From IMG/VR virus record IMGVR_UViG_3300038620_000121, positions 1-28,867 of that record: 28,867 bases of DNA, one strand, 5' to 3'. A model generated the notes under the pieces. It was not told the DNA's origin. It did not search any database and saw only the letters and a list, made by a program, of their open reading frames with translations. The DNA comes from a virus. Positions 14,130 to 21,962 of the stretch are shown in pieces (the stretch's first letter is position 1; the number at the start of each line of letters is the position of its first letter). Both the position numbers and the translations under genes were made by a program.

Positions 14130-14707
14130 ATACCTTTCAAATGCGCTTTATAACTATCCCGCTGATGCGGCGGCAACCAGGGCAGACCGGCCAAGTCAAA
14201 CACGTCTTGCTCGTGCAGCACGTGAACCACCTGCTGCGTCCGCCGGCTCCATACATGCCCGTCGTGCATATAATAGCCCTGTCGTTTGAGCTGCTGCATA
14301 ACGTACGCACTAAAGCCGGCTTCGCCCCCGGGCCCTGTGCGGATAAGATACTGAATACCCCAGTTCAATGGCGAGCACATAAAGAGGTCAACCTTCATGC
14401 CCTTGTAAGTAAACTTGCAATAGCGGCCGGTCTTAGGCTCGCCTTTCGCAACTTGCGAGCGCTCTTGCCAGCCGCGCACGAGCTTGCAAAAGCCGTCGTT
14501 GTGGACGGCAGGCCCGGCGTCTTCAAAAAGGGATTGCATCTTGTTGACATAAGGGATGCAGACTACCTCAATGTCTTTCACGCGCTCGCGCTGGCGGCGA
14601 ATGCTCCCGGCGATCTCGATCGCTGCGCAGTGCGGGGCCAGCGCCTCCTTCAGCTCTTGCGCGATCGGTTCAATAGTTTCTAGCGCTACTTTTTCGTCAT
14701 CGTTCAT
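14126..14707 (-). CDS. DNA polymerase X-type nucleotidyltransferase
   Basis: 193 residues. GSIRR at 34-38 followed by VKDIEVV (Asp45, Glu47) and VDLFM (Asp107) give the G-S, D-x-D/E and third carboxylate motifs of the polymerase beta/X palm. The motif NWGIQYLIRTGPGG, then a region with SRRTQQVVHVLHEQDVF, matches the short phage-encoded versions of this family that lack the 8-kDa lyase and helix-hairpin-helix domains. Reaction class: transfer of a nucleotide to a nucleic acid end or other acceptor. AAGGAGG precedes the ATG, which overlaps the ASCH gene stop by four bases; its stop overlaps csf1 by four bases. Such genes occur in many phages, so its linkage to csf genes may be functional or incidental. 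Confidence 0.85.
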   Translation of the reverse strand: MNDDEKVALETIEPIAQELKEALAPHCAAIEIAGSIRRQRERVKDIEVVCIPYVNKMQSLFEDAGPAVHNDGFCKLVRGWQERSQVAKGEPKTGRYCKFTYKGMKVDLFMCSPLNWGIQYLIRTGPGGEAGFSAYVMQQLKRQGYYMHDGHVWSRRTQQVVHVLHEQDVFDLAGLPWLPPHQRDSYKAHLKGI

Positions 14708-15348
14708 ACAGCCTCCTTTTCAATCGTCTTATCCCCGAACAGCCGAAACGAGTACACCCGGACTGGCTTAATCCCATAATTTTGAAAGTGATTAGGGCCG
14801 TGCAGCTGGTTCCAGTGCAGAATATAATTGTTCAGCGTCTCAAAGCCTTCCCGCCGCGCATCCTGCTCAGTCATGCCAGATAGCGACGTGACGTAAACGT
14901 GCTCAACTTTGAGGATCAGGCGTGCGAACGCCTTTGGCATCACTGCCGGCGAGCGCATGCTCAGCAGATTCTCAGTGTAGACCGCATCTATATCATACTC
15001 CGTCAGCTGTGCCCCTTTGCGTTCCTGCTCATCAGATATATCCACATGCAAATCCACTAGCCAATCCGCGCTCACGAGTGACTCGTCTGTGCAGGCCTCA
15101 GCCTGCTGGGCGTCGCTGTACTCGATGCGCAGCTCGTTTGGCTCCCAGGTCGCCGGTCGCCATCGCTCGCGCACATACACCAAGTCGCCAAGATGCGCTT
15201 TCGAGCGCAGATTCTGCGATCGCGTATCCTCAACGACCTGCTGCGTCTCTGTTTTACGCCCTTCGCGGATGGCCTGAACCATTACGGGCGTAAAGCTCAT
15301 GCTCGCGCGGCAATCTTGTAAGTACGTGTTAAACTTAGTCGTTCTCAT
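14704..15348 (-). CDS. ASCH-domain protein
   Basis: 214 residues. The pattern MSFTPVMVQAIREGRKTETQ, then a region ending HLGDLVYVRERWRP, is the phage ASCH-type domain (motif: GxKTxTxRxx...GDxxxVRExW). ASCH proteins have an RNA-binding-like beta barrel related to PUA and some are nucleic-acid or nucleotide enzymes; no specific activity can be assigned. The C-terminal half has TEQDARREGFETLNNY and ends with a WNQLHGPNHFQNYGIKPVRV stretch, also common in this phage family. A start at codon 17 would fit the domain boundary, but I keep ATG 15348 because GAGGG precedes it. It overlaps the gene upstream by 14 bases and the nucleotidyltransferase by four. Confidence 0.8.
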   Translation of the reverse strand: MRTTKFNTYLQDCRASMSFTPVMVQAIREGRKTETQQVVEDTRSQNLRSKAHLGDLVYVRERWRPATWEPNELRIEYSDAQQAEACTDESLVSADWLVDLHVDISDEQERKGAQLTEYDIDAVYTENLLSMRSPAVMPKAFARLILKVEHVYVTSLSGMTEQDARREGFETLNNYILHWNQLHGPNHFQNYGIKPVRVYSFRLFGDKTIEKEAV

Positions 15349-15598
15349 CCCTCTTTGGGGTTTGATTCGCCCCCTTATCCGCCATTTTGTGCTCCAGGTC
15401 CTCCACCGCCGCCTCGGGCGTGTTGCCTAGGCCGATGTTGGTTAAGTCCGCCGTGAGCTCAGGTTGCACCGCCCAAAACCACTTGGCCTCCTCGAAGTAG
15501 TACGTATCTTCCAGGATATCCTCGGGCCACTTGTTGAACGCCAACCAGTTATAGCCCGAGTTGCACTCGTGGTCCTTTATGATTGTGATAGGCCACAT
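15335..15598 (-). CDS. Unknown small protein, first gene of the csf-containing operon
   Basis: 87 residues, beginning MWPITIIKDHECNSGYNWLA, rich in Trp and Tyr in the first 45 residues (six Trp), then Ala/Glu-rich and ending with a charged Lys/Asp tail. The compact aromatic N-terminal part suggests a small folded domain; no family is recognised. It starts 21 bases after the stop of the DnaA-domain gene and overlaps the ASCH gene by 14 bases. No hairpin lies between it and the replication operon, so transcription may continue from there. Confidence 0.55.
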   Translation of the reverse strand: MWPITIIKDHECNSGYNWLAFNKWPEDILEDTYYFEEAKWFWAVQPELTADLTNIGLGNTPEAAVEDLEHKMADKGANQTPKRDEND

Positions 15599-15619
15599 AG
15601 GTAGTGTTTTGCTAAAGAA

Positions 15620-16087
15620 TTATACAAAAGCCCCTGTAATCTCTAACTCCAGCTCCTCAAAGCCAGGGTCGCTATAGCGCTGATGCTTGCCCTGGCGGAT
15701 CAAGGTTATGAGCTGATCGCGTAAAAAGCTGTAGGCGGGCGCGGGGGCCTGCTTCGTGTCGATGTCCGCACGCATTTCATTCAGAGCGTGAATGACCGTC
15801 GCATGATCGCGATTGATCGTGTTGCCAATAGCGGTGAGGCTGTACAGCGTAAAGTCGCGCATCAGCTTGCAGTACACCCGCCGTGCGTAAACCAGATAGC
15901 GTTTGCGGGAAGCCCCCACGAGCTCCGTCGTAGTGATGTTAAAGTACCCCGCCACAACGCGCTTGAGGTACGCCTCGCTGTCGCTGCGGATGTGCCCAAT
16001 AAGGTGCTGCCCCAAATAGGCCTCTAAGCGATACGCCTCGCGTGTGTTTTGATCGAGGCCAGCGTAAATGTGTGGATTGAGCTTCAT
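15620..16087 (-). CDS. DnaA domain IV-like DNA-binding protein
   Basis: 155 residues. The C-terminal DNA-binding domain of DnaA is recognisable at about 35-110: ASRKRYLVYARRVYCKLMRD followed by SLTAIGNTINRDHATVIHAL, with the DnaA signature RDHATVIHALN at 93-103. The AAA+ ATPase and domains I-II are absent, so this is a free-standing box-binding domain with a short N-terminal extension and a 45-residue tail. It probably recognises origin sequence and recruits the helicase or regulates transcription. It lies directly downstream of SSB and the primase-helicase, so a replication role is likely. Whether it binds the iteron array at 6651-6932 or DnaA-box-like sites cannot be told by eye. Confidence 0.85.
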   Translation of the reverse strand: MKLNPHIYAGLDQNTREAYRLEAYLGQHLIGHIRSDSEAYLKRVVAGYFNITTTELVGASRKRYLVYARRVYCKLMRDFTLYSLTAIGNTINRDHATVIHALNEMRADIDTKQAPAPAYSFLRDQLITLIRQGKHQRYSDPGFEELELEITGAFV

Positions 16088-16096
16088 AGGTAAAAT

Positions 16097-16558
16097 CTAG
16101 AAGGGTAAATTGTCGCCTTGGTTTGAAGATGTTTGTTGCTTGCTAGCCCCCTGTGTCCCAGCAGGGCGATGTTCCTGCTGCGCTGGGGCTTGCTGACTAT
16201 CCGCAGTGCCTTGGCTGCTCCCGCCGCTCAGCAGCTCTATCTTATCGACCGACACCTGCAGCTTGCTTTGAGGCTTCTGCTCGCGGTCGATGTAAACGCG
16301 CGTACGCACCGCTCCCTCGATATAGACCTGCGTGCCCTTCGTCAGATACTGCAGCAGCGGCGGCCCGTCCGGGTGCCGCTCGGGGTTGTAGTTCAGCAAG
16401 CAGTCTGTCCATTCAGTCTGCTTATTGCGCTCCCCTGTCTCCGGGTCGCGCGTGCGGCGGTCCGTTGCGACGCTGAAGCGAATGAACGCGTAATCGCTTC
16501 TTAGCTCAGCGTCCTGCCCCAGGCGGCCGCCGGCGATGATGACTTTGCGTAGGCTCAT
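16097..16558 (-). CDS. ssb: Single-stranded DNA-binding protein
   Basis: 153 residues. An OB-fold of the bacterial SSB type occupies 1-110: SLRKVIIAGGRLGQDAELRS, FSVATDRRTRDPETGE, EWTDCLLNY and LTKGTQVYIEGAVRTRVYID. A Gln/Ser/Gly-rich linker follows and the protein ends GDNLPF, which matches the acidic C-terminal tip that binds partner proteins in bacterial SSBs. It coats single strands during replication and recombination and likely brings in host enzymes. It starts 11 bases after the primase-helicase stop. The first residues (MSLRKVIIAGG) lack the usual MNKVxLxG pattern but keep its spacing. Confidence 0.93.
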   Translation of the reverse strand: MSLRKVIIAGGRLGQDAELRSDYAFIRFSVATDRRTRDPETGERNKQTEWTDCLLNYNPERHPDGPPLLQYLTKGTQVYIEGAVRTRVYIDREQKPQSKLQVSVDKIELLSGGSSQGTADSQQAPAQQEHRPAGTQGASKQQTSSNQGDNLPF

Positions 16559-16569
16559 AAAATCTAGTG

Positions 16570-19314
16570 TTAGTTACTTGTCATTTGAGCGAGCGCGGAG
16601 CTCTGTGCTGTGGGTTCTTCCTCGCCGCCTTCTTCGATGTCAAAATCGGTATGCTGTCGTAGCAAATTGAGATCGAATACATAAGCAGATGTATTTCGAT
16701 TTTTTGAAGGCCAGCGTACGGACTTACGATAGTCAATGAAGTAAGGCATCGTCTGTACGTACTGCTTGAGCGAGGGCAGTCCGAGGACGCTGTGCTGCAT
16801 GCCCTGACGCTGCGCCTCCTTGCGGTACTCCCCGTGCGCGGCCTTTAGGTTGAGCAGCAGCAGTTCTTGTCGGGTATCCGGGTCATGTTTGACGTCATAA
16901 TGGCGGCCTTGGATCAAATCGCGGCCTTGTAGGATGATGTTGCTGAGCAATTGCCAGAACACCGACAGCTCGTTACTGCTGTCCATGTACGTCGTTTGCG
17001 TCTGCGCGCGCGCCGTCAGGGCCTCGATCAGCTTGGCACTGTAATTCGTATGCACGCAATCCTTGTTCTCCAGCAGCATTAAGGGCGCCAGGATCACCGC
17101 ATTGTTCTTAATAAGCCGGTCGTCCACGTTGCCCAGCACCGTCCGCATCGTGTCGATGGCGTCGTCGACAAAGCTCTGCAGATGCTGAGCGACGGTTCCC
17201 CGATATTGGAGTAGTTGACCGGTAATACCGCTTAGGCCGCTTACCTCATACTTTTGCAGCTCGTTGAAAGCCTTGACCTGCTGCTCGCTAAAGTGGTCCT
17301 GCTCAAAGCTGAGCAGAATACAGCGAGAGAACAGCGCCCCCTCTGCGGCCGGCAGCTCCTGCCCGCTAACAATCGCACTGCTTAGGACCGGCGTATTCTG
17401 TGTCTTGTTGTCAGTAGACTTTTGCGCCCGGGCATACCCGCTGCCGTCGTAAATCCCCTTTAGCATCTCGATCTGCTGCCGCGGGATCGTATTCTTGTAC
17501 TCGTCCATCCAGACGATGCCATCCCGAATCTGGGCCATTTTTCGCTGGTAACTTTTAGGCGTACTGCCACCGCCGAGGTTCTGCGGCGGCTGCGGAAGAC
17601 CATACAGCGCTGTCAGCGAGCGCGCCATCGTACTTTTGCCCGTCCTTGGCGGCCCGGCCATCATCAAGAGGGGGAAAAACTTGTGCCGGTCATAAATCAA
17701 ATCCCGGAACAAGGCCGCGATATAATACCCAACAGCCACAATGCCATTATCGCCATACGCCTGATACATCCAGGCCGCCCATTGCGCAAAATTGATGGGG
17801 GGCTCTACGTACTTAATGCGCCGTTCTTCGTCCTGTCCCTCTTGATCATCCTCGCTGATAAGCTGAGAGTAATAGGGTAAGTAGTAGCGGTACCCCCCAT
17901 AGCTGACGACACCGTATTTATCAACCGGGTAAAATTCCCCGCTGGCATCCTGCAAGCCATTACTCCAGGCCCAAAAGCCCGCGCGGTGCCAGCCCAGCGT
18001 ATGTATTTGATCGGCCTCGGGGACCCCGCGGCTGATATAGTCAAGAATGAGCTGCCACTCCATGTTGGTGCAGTAAAACATGAAGCGCCCTTTCGCGAAG
18101 AACTTGCCGCGCGCCGTGGCGAAGTCTGTCATCTTATCGGCGGGCATCGTTAGCGATGCTGTTTCGCCGTCGGCGTTACGTGCCGTGAGCACCCTCAGCC
18201 CCTCATCTTGTCCCGTTCTGATCAAATACAAATTGCTCACGACACAGTTGCTCAGCGCCTTTTCGTTGCCCTCCTCATCCACCTTCCACATGCAATCTCC
18301 CATGACCTGGATTTGGTCACGGCTGCCGATGGCTTTTTCAATCGCCCCATCTTCGTTAATGGTGTAGCTAAAGCCGCTGAAGACGAAGGTATCGCCCCGG
18401 CGCGCGAGCTTGTCTTGGTACTGGGCTGCGAACTGCTCGGCGTTTTGCAAGCCGAAGACGCTGTAAACTTGGCTCTTACTGTCGATCGCCCGCTTCTCGA
18501 ACCATTTGCCCTGCTCGCTCTTCTTAGCCGAATTCAGCAAGTGCTCCAGGTCTGACACAACCTGTTCGTCACTATAGCCCTGCTCGTTCGCGTCGTTCAG
18601 CAAGTCATCTAACCCCAGCTTGCGGTTCGCCTCCGGGCGCACCCAGACCAGCTGCATATCCACGCCGACCTCTGTGGCCGCCGCGCGAAAGTTGCGCACC
18701 GCCGCCGCAAAAGCTTTCGGCCGCTGGTCCTCGTCTTTTTCGTTATTCCCCAGCTCAAACAGGTCGCTATCCAGCAGGAATACCACCTCTTTGGCCTCCG
18801 TCGAGCGCAGCAAGCGCTTGATGTCCGCAAAAAAGCTGCCCTCTTGCCCGATGACGTTGATCCCCTGCAGCCCTACGATGCTCAGCCCGGCACGGTCGCC
18901 GCGGAATGCTGTAAACTCGCCCTCGGTAAACAGCACGCGGTGGTGCGGCTCGGCCTCGTGATGTGCGCGCAATGCGTTAGGCGGGAAGAATACATAGGTC
19001 GGCTGCCCTTTCGGCCAGGTGTATTTCCGCCCCTGCTTCATGTTCTCCGGCCGGTGGCGCACGCGCTCGACGTATAGCCCCTTCGTCTTCCCCTCCTGCA
19101 GTTTCTTCTCGTCCAGCAGGGCGCATTTGTCGAGTGTCGGGTAACGGATCAGCACATCGCCGTAATGCGCCTTGGTCCGCTTCTCAGCAAAGTAGTACTC
19201 CCAATGCGCCGTCTCCACGTCCAGCTCGTGCCAAAACATCGCGTTCTCGGGCGTGGCCCCGGCCTCTTGCATTCGCTGCAGGAAGTACTCCCCTACGTCG
19301 CCCCAATCGCTCAT
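16570..19314 (-). CDS. TOPRIM primase-like / helicase fusion (DUF3854-DUF927-type)
   Basis: 914 residues. A TOPRIM-like domain at about 125-240 has TEGEFTAFRGD (E131, E133), VVFLLDSD (D182, D184) and GLDDLL (D236, D237), the acidic metal sites. A middle region (about 290-540) resembles the DUF927 superfamily. The helicase/ATPase has Walker A GPPRTGKST at 554-562 and Walker B GIVWMDEY at 599-606, followed by SAIVSGQELPAAEGALFSRC, which matches the DUF927 helicase arginine-finger region. I infer it unwinds DNA at the phage origin; whether the TOPRIM domain primes is uncertain because no zinc-binding domain is seen. It overlaps the upstream gene by four bases. No phage DNA polymerase is in the window. 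Confidence 0.88.
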   Translation of the reverse strand: MSDWGDVGEYFLQRMQEAGATPENAMFWHELDVETAHWEYYFAEKRTKAHYGDVLIRYPTLDKCALLDEKKLQEGKTKGLYVERVRHRPENMKQGRKYTWPKGQPTYVFFPPNALRAHHEAEPHHRVLFTEGEFTAFRGDRAGLSIVGLQGINVIGQEGSFFADIKRLLRSTEAKEVVFLLDSDLFELGNNEKDEDQRPKAFAAAVRNFRAAATEVGVDMQLVWVRPEANRKLGLDDLLNDANEQGYSDEQVVSDLEHLLNSAKKSEQGKWFEKRAIDSKSQVYSVFGLQNAEQFAAQYQDKLARRGDTFVFSGFSYTINEDGAIEKAIGSRDQIQVMGDCMWKVDEEGNEKALSNCVVSNLYLIRTGQDEGLRVLTARNADGETASLTMPADKMTDFATARGKFFAKGRFMFYCTNMEWQLILDYISRGVPEADQIHTLGWHRAGFWAWSNGLQDASGEFYPVDKYGVVSYGGYRYYLPYYSQLISEDDQEGQDEERRIKYVEPPINFAQWAAWMYQAYGDNGIVAVGYYIAALFRDLIYDRHKFFPLLMMAGPPRTGKSTMARSLTALYGLPQPPQNLGGGSTPKSYQRKMAQIRDGIVWMDEYKNTIPRQQIEMLKGIYDGSGYARAQKSTDNKTQNTPVLSSAIVSGQELPAAEGALFSRCILLSFEQDHFSEQQVKAFNELQKYEVSGLSGITGQLLQYRGTVAQHLQSFVDDAIDTMRTVLGNVDDRLIKNNAVILAPLMLLENKDCVHTNYSAKLIEALTARAQTQTTYMDSSNELSVFWQLLSNIILQGRDLIQGRHYDVKHDPDTRQELLLLNLKAAHGEYRKEAQRQGMQHSVLGLPSLKQYVQTMPYFIDYRKSVRWPSKNRNTSAYVFDLNLLRQHTDFDIEEGGEEEPTAQSSALAQMTSN

Positions 19315-19754
19315 ACGGCTACGTTTCCGCCTCTTTTGTTGTGTAGAATGATGCGGGAGAACTGCTTGAGTGACTCGATCGCCTTACCTTCCTCCACTTG
19401 CACCCTTGCCCGTTCGCGGGCATCTGTGCTATAGGCTAATGCCTCTGGTGCCTCCCGAATCGTATTGTAAACTTCGCTCTGCTTCGCCATCACCATCCCC
19501 AGCGTCTTATCGGTAACACACTGCTGGATATACACCCTGCACTCGTTGTAGCTCTGCTGCTGAAGGCATGCGACCACTTTTAATAGTTGCTGCCACTCTT
19601 TGTACTCTTCCGCTTTTTGTTCACTGAAAAAGCACAGCCTATTGCCGGTTTGGTAAGCAAAAAGCGCCGTATGCTTAATTTGGAACTGGATGTAACGACG
19701 TAGTTCTGTTACGCTAAGGGGCAACGCCCTTAGCCTCCGATCTATATTGAGCAT
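19311..19754 (-). CDS. Unknown helical protein upstream of the primase-helicase
   Basis: 147 residues starting MLNIDRRLRALPLSVTELRR, with many Gln, Glu, Lys and Arg residues and a helical character; ESLKQFSRIILHNKRGGNVA lies at the end. It has no signal peptide, membrane segment or enzyme motif that I recognise. The stop overlaps the primase-helicase start by four bases, so it is translated with it and may be a helicase loader or accessory factor. That assignment comes only from position. Confidence 0.6.
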   Translation of the reverse strand: MLNIDRRLRALPLSVTELRRYIQFQIKHTALFAYQTGNRLCFFSEQKAEEYKEWQQLLKVVACLQQQSYNECRVYIQQCVTDKTLGMVMAKQSEVYNTIREAPEALAYSTDARERARVQVEEGKAIESLKQFSRIILHNKRGGNVAV

Positions 19755-19766
19755 AGGTATAAGGGA

Positions 19767-20081
19767 TTAGTTTGGAGACTCGATGCGTTCAAACAGGCTG
19801 TATTGCCAGGGGTCGAGCTCTGGATTCTTGCGCAAAACATCCCACAGATCCGTGTTTAGCGCATCATTAAGCGCTAAAAGCTCACAGTACATAGCATGCG
19901 CATTACTACGCTGGGATATGTAGAAGGCTTTGCACATAGCATCATCCTGCATCTCGGCTAGCCGATCGTTGCTATGGTAAGCAGCAAGCGCCTCGTGCAG
20001 CACAGCGTTCAGCTTCTTCTGCGCAAACTGCCGGGTAAAAGCTTCCAGCAGCTTACGCTTTATGTATCCAGCGTCGATCAT
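19767..20081 (-). CDS. Unknown small protein
   Basis: 104 residues, beginning MIDAGYIKRKLLEAFTRQFA. It is rich in Ala, Leu and Tyr, likely all-helical, and ends with LDPWQYSLFERIESPN. GGAGGAGGAGC precedes ATG 20081 at a good distance, supporting a real start. It overlaps the previous gene by four bases. No family is recognised; the neighbourhood implies an early or replication-linked role. Confidence 0.55.
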   Translation of the reverse strand: MIDAGYIKRKLLEAFTRQFAQKKLNAVLHEALAAYHSNDRLAEMQDDAMCKAFYISQRSNAHAMYCELLALNDALNTDLWDVLRKNPELDPWQYSLFERIESPN

Positions 20082-20365
20082 CTTTGCTCCTCCTCCACTT
20101 CAGCCGCCGGTAAATGCTGTTCGATGAAATGATAAACATCTTCAGAAAGCACGATATGCGACCCTACTATATGCCTTCTGACATGTACATTAAACAGCTG
20201 ATAGTTTTTACCTGCATCTATATATTCATCTAAAAGCCTATTGAGATTATCGATTATAACGCCGTATCTAGCCCCTTCACATTCAAGCAGAAACTTTGCC
20301 GCCGCTTTATAGGCATTACCGCTATGTATAAGCTCTTTCACTTTTTGTAAAGTTGTATAGTTCAT
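20078..20365 (-). CDS. Unknown small protein
   Basis: 95 residues, MNYTTLQKVKELIHSGNAYK at the start and an acidic tail (AAEVEEEQR). The first 30 residues form an amphipathic helix and HVRRHIVGSHIVLSEDVYHF suggests a beta-containing second half. The gene is AT-richer than its neighbours. Both ends overlap neighbours by four bases (ATGA). No function is assigned. Confidence 0.55.
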   Translation of the reverse strand: MNYTTLQKVKELIHSGNAYKAAAKFLLECEGARYGVIIDNLNRLLDEYIDAGKNYQLFNVHVRRHIVGSHIVLSEDVYHFIEQHLPAAEVEEEQR

Positions 20366-20760
20366 ACCTCAAGGATGCTTTTGACTTGTTGAACATTGAT
20401 TTCGCACTGCCCTGTATCAGGGCATATTCGCGAGACCGTACCTTCTGCGTCCAGCTCAATCGCCCCTAACACCGAGGCCTTCGTCCAGCCATGAATCCGG
20501 GCAGCCGTCTCCCATTCCATCCACTCGGCGTCCAGTTGCTCGGCCGGGATCCGCAACGGACCGCCGTCAATGCGCGCAAAAGGCTGCAAGACGCCCTCCT
20601 CAACCATGTTGCGGACTGTTTGCTGGCTGACCCGCAGTCGCTTGGCAACCTCGCTAACTGTAAGCACAGAGCTATGCTGCCGCAGCAGTCTGCGCACCAT
20701 GCCACGCAGTTCCCGCACCTCTGTCCTTAGCGCCTGCATCTCAGTCTCGACCTCGTTCAT
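20362..20760 (-). CDS. HTH protein of the MerR/excisionase (HTH_17) type
   Basis: 132 residues. An N-terminal coiled-coil (about 1-30, EMQALRTEVRELRGMVRRLL) leads to an excisionase-type winged HTH at 33-76: TVSEVAKRLRVSQQTVRNMV then PFARIDGGPLRIPAEQLD, the classic helix-turn-helix with a wing ending in RIP. Such proteins act as Xis or as small regulators. The C-terminal 50 residues are not recognised. It is translated together with the gene at 20078. With an integrase nearby at 22457, an excisionase or directionality-factor role is reasonable but unproven. Confidence 0.8.
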   Translation of the reverse strand: MNEVETEMQALRTEVRELRGMVRRLLRQHSSVLTVSEVAKRLRVSQQTVRNMVEEGVLQPFARIDGGPLRIPAEQLDAEWMEWETAARIHGWTKASVLGAIELDAEGTVSRICPDTGQCEINVQQVKSILEV

Positions 20761-20941
20761 TGCGATTCGCTCTTTGTAGCTCGTCGATTTTGACGTCGAT
20801 CTGCTCTATGGTAAACCACCAGCGGTATTCCGCACCGCGCCAATCCCGCCGAGAGGCACCGTCCAGCTCCTGCAGAAAGTAAACCCCCGCTTTCTGCAAG
20901 TGGAGGAATATTAATTTCAACCGTTTTTGCCGCGCTGTCAT
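20741..20941 (-). CDS. Unknown small protein
   Basis: 66 residues from ATG 20941, chosen because it overlaps the upstream stop by four bases (ATGA); an ATG ten codons earlier lies within the neighbour. Sequence MTARQKRLKLIFLHLQKAGV then WRGAEYRWWFTIEQIDVKID suggests a small basic helical domain with a conserved aromatic cluster. It overlaps the start of the excisionase-type gene by 20 bases. No family is recognised. Confidence 0.5.
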   Translation of the reverse strand: MTARQKRLKLIFLHLQKAGVYFLQELDGASRRDWRGAEYRWWFTIEQIDVKIDELQRANRNERGRD

Positions 20942-21138
20942 TGCCTTGGCTCTTTTAGCGGTGCACGGCAAGGCTTATTGTTGCTCCTGTTGCTGTACAA
21001 CCGATGCGTTGCCTTGGCCGACAAATCGAGAGGAGCCTTACCTGGGCTGTCCTTGCGCATTTGACGCACTTGCTCCCATAGTTCTTCAAACTCCTGTTCG
21101 CGGTTGCTCTTGAAGAGCTGTAATTGTTTCGGTTTCAT
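20938..21138 (-). CDS. Unknown small basic protein, first gene of the early operon
   Basis: 66 residues, MKPKQLQLFKSNREQEFEEL at the start, with a positively charged Ser/Asn-rich second half that is probably flexible (ATHRLYSNRSNNKPCRAPLK). No family is recognised. The interest lies in its control region: TCGGTT occurs at 21145-21150 and 21152-21157 before the ATG, and again at 21129-21134 inside it, the same hexamer found at the lysogeny switch. It may be the first gene transcribed when the repressor is lost. Confidence 0.5.
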   Translation of the reverse strand: MKPKQLQLFKSNREQEFEELWEQVRQMRKDSPGKAPLDLSAKATHRLYSNRSNNKPCRAPLKEPRQ

Positions 21139-21177
21139 AGTAGATCGGTTTTCGGTTCTATACTATAGGCTTCGGTC
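21129..21177 (-). promoter_or_regulatory. TCGGTT operator-like cluster before the early operon
   Basis: TCGGTT is present at 21129-21134, 21145-21150 and 21152-21157, with a degenerate TCGGTC at 21172-21177. The hexamer also forms the arms of the inverted repeat at 21438-21472, next to the repressor gene. I infer that the repressor at 21483 binds both. Confidence 0.45.
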
Positions 21178-21378
21178 CCGCGCGGCCTCTTGCATCGCAG
21201 CCCCCAGCTCTTCGGCATGCACATCAGCGTACTCATTCAGCAACTGATCCATCAGTTGCCGGATCGGCACCCGGCGGTACCACGCTAGCAGCGCAATGCG
21301 CTCCTGCACTGACTTGCTGACACGGCAAGTAGTGATGCCGGTATCCGCCTCTGCCTTATTTTGATTGGTGTTTTGCAT
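21163..21378 (-). CDS. Ribbon-helix-helix type small DNA-binding protein
   Basis: 71 residues from ATG 21378; a TTG-initiated longer frame and ATG 21393 exist. The central part has the RHH pattern: a strand TTCRVSKSV, helix ERIALLAWYRRV, turn, helix PIRQLMDQLLNEYADVHAEE. RHH proteins of this size act as antirepressors, DNA-binding regulators or antitoxins. It is divergent from the HTH repressor at 21483, the position of a Cro-like or early regulator. The TCGGTT cluster lies just downstream of its stop and before the next gene. Confidence 0.65.
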   Translation of the reverse strand: MQNTNQNKAEADTGITTCRVSKSVQERIALLAWYRRVPIRQLMDQLLNEYADVHAEELGAAMQEAARDRSL

Positions 21379-21437
21379 AACCTTAGTTTGCATGTACCGT
21401 ATAAACACTATACATTGTATTGACTGTAACAAATATC

Positions 21438-21472
21438 TCGGTTAAAGTCGAAACTGTCAAGACCTAAACCGA
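21438..21472. promoter_or_regulatory. Inverted repeat in the divergent lysogeny control region
   Basis: TCGGTTAAAGTC (21438-21449) and GACCTAAACCGA (21461-21472) are inverted with 10 of 12 matching positions, separated by 11 bases, giving centres 23 bases apart. It lies just upstream of the repressor start (21483) in the 104-bp gap between divergent genes. TTGACT at 21420-21425 could be part of the plus-strand promoter. It is a candidate repressor operator. Confidence 0.5.
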
Positions 21473-21482
21473 AAAAATTGCG

Positions 21483-21956
21483 ATGGATTTGACTACGATC
21501 GGCCAGAGAATTCGCTACTTGCGTGAGCATCAGGGCGATAACCGAAATGCTTTTTCCAGAATGCTTGGGATACACTACAGCACTCTCCAGAATATCGAGG
21601 AGGATCGCGTAGATGGTCCCAGCTACAAGACCCTCATGGCGCTTCGCAAGCAAGTGCCTTACTTTAGCTGGGATTGGCTATTAGAAGGAAAAGAGCCCGA
21701 TGGAGGAGAGGATACCGGTCATGATGTATTCAACATCCCTCAACCTGGTTGGGTATCCACTCAAGCAGAAGATATGCAAACGAGTTATGGTAAGAGTAAA
21801 GAGATTGACCTTTACGAGCGCTTGCTGGCATCTTGCCGAGAAGAGGTCCAGACGCTAAACCATCAAATTTACCGGCTGGAGACGGCCATGGAGGAAATCC
21901 AAGGCCATGCAGAATACTACAAGAACCGGTTATTACAGCTTGAAAAGTCTAACTGA
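21483..21956 (+). CDS. HTH (XRE/CI-type) repressor
   Basis: 157 residues. An XRE-type HTH is visible at 5-60: IGQRIRYLREHQGDNRNAFS then RMLGIHYSTLQNIEEDRVDG and a WDWLLEGKEPDG turn that often closes the DNA-binding domain of Bacteroidota phage repressors. The C-terminal region at about 105-155 is a coiled coil (LYERLLASCREEVQTLNHQI), giving dimerisation. No LexA/S24 protease part is present, so induction would not use RecA-driven self-cleavage. It is the first of two plus-strand genes and is separated from the minus-strand early genes by the operator region. It likely maintains lysogeny. Confidence 0.8.
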   Translation: MDLTTIGQRIRYLREHQGDNRNAFSRMLGIHYSTLQNIEEDRVDGPSYKTLMALRKQVPYFSWDWLLEGKEPDGGEDTGHDVFNIPQPGWVSTQAEDMQTSYGKSKEIDLYERLLASCREEVQTLNHQIYRLETAMEEIQGHAEYYKNRLLQLEKSN

Positions 21957-21962
21957 AAAACT

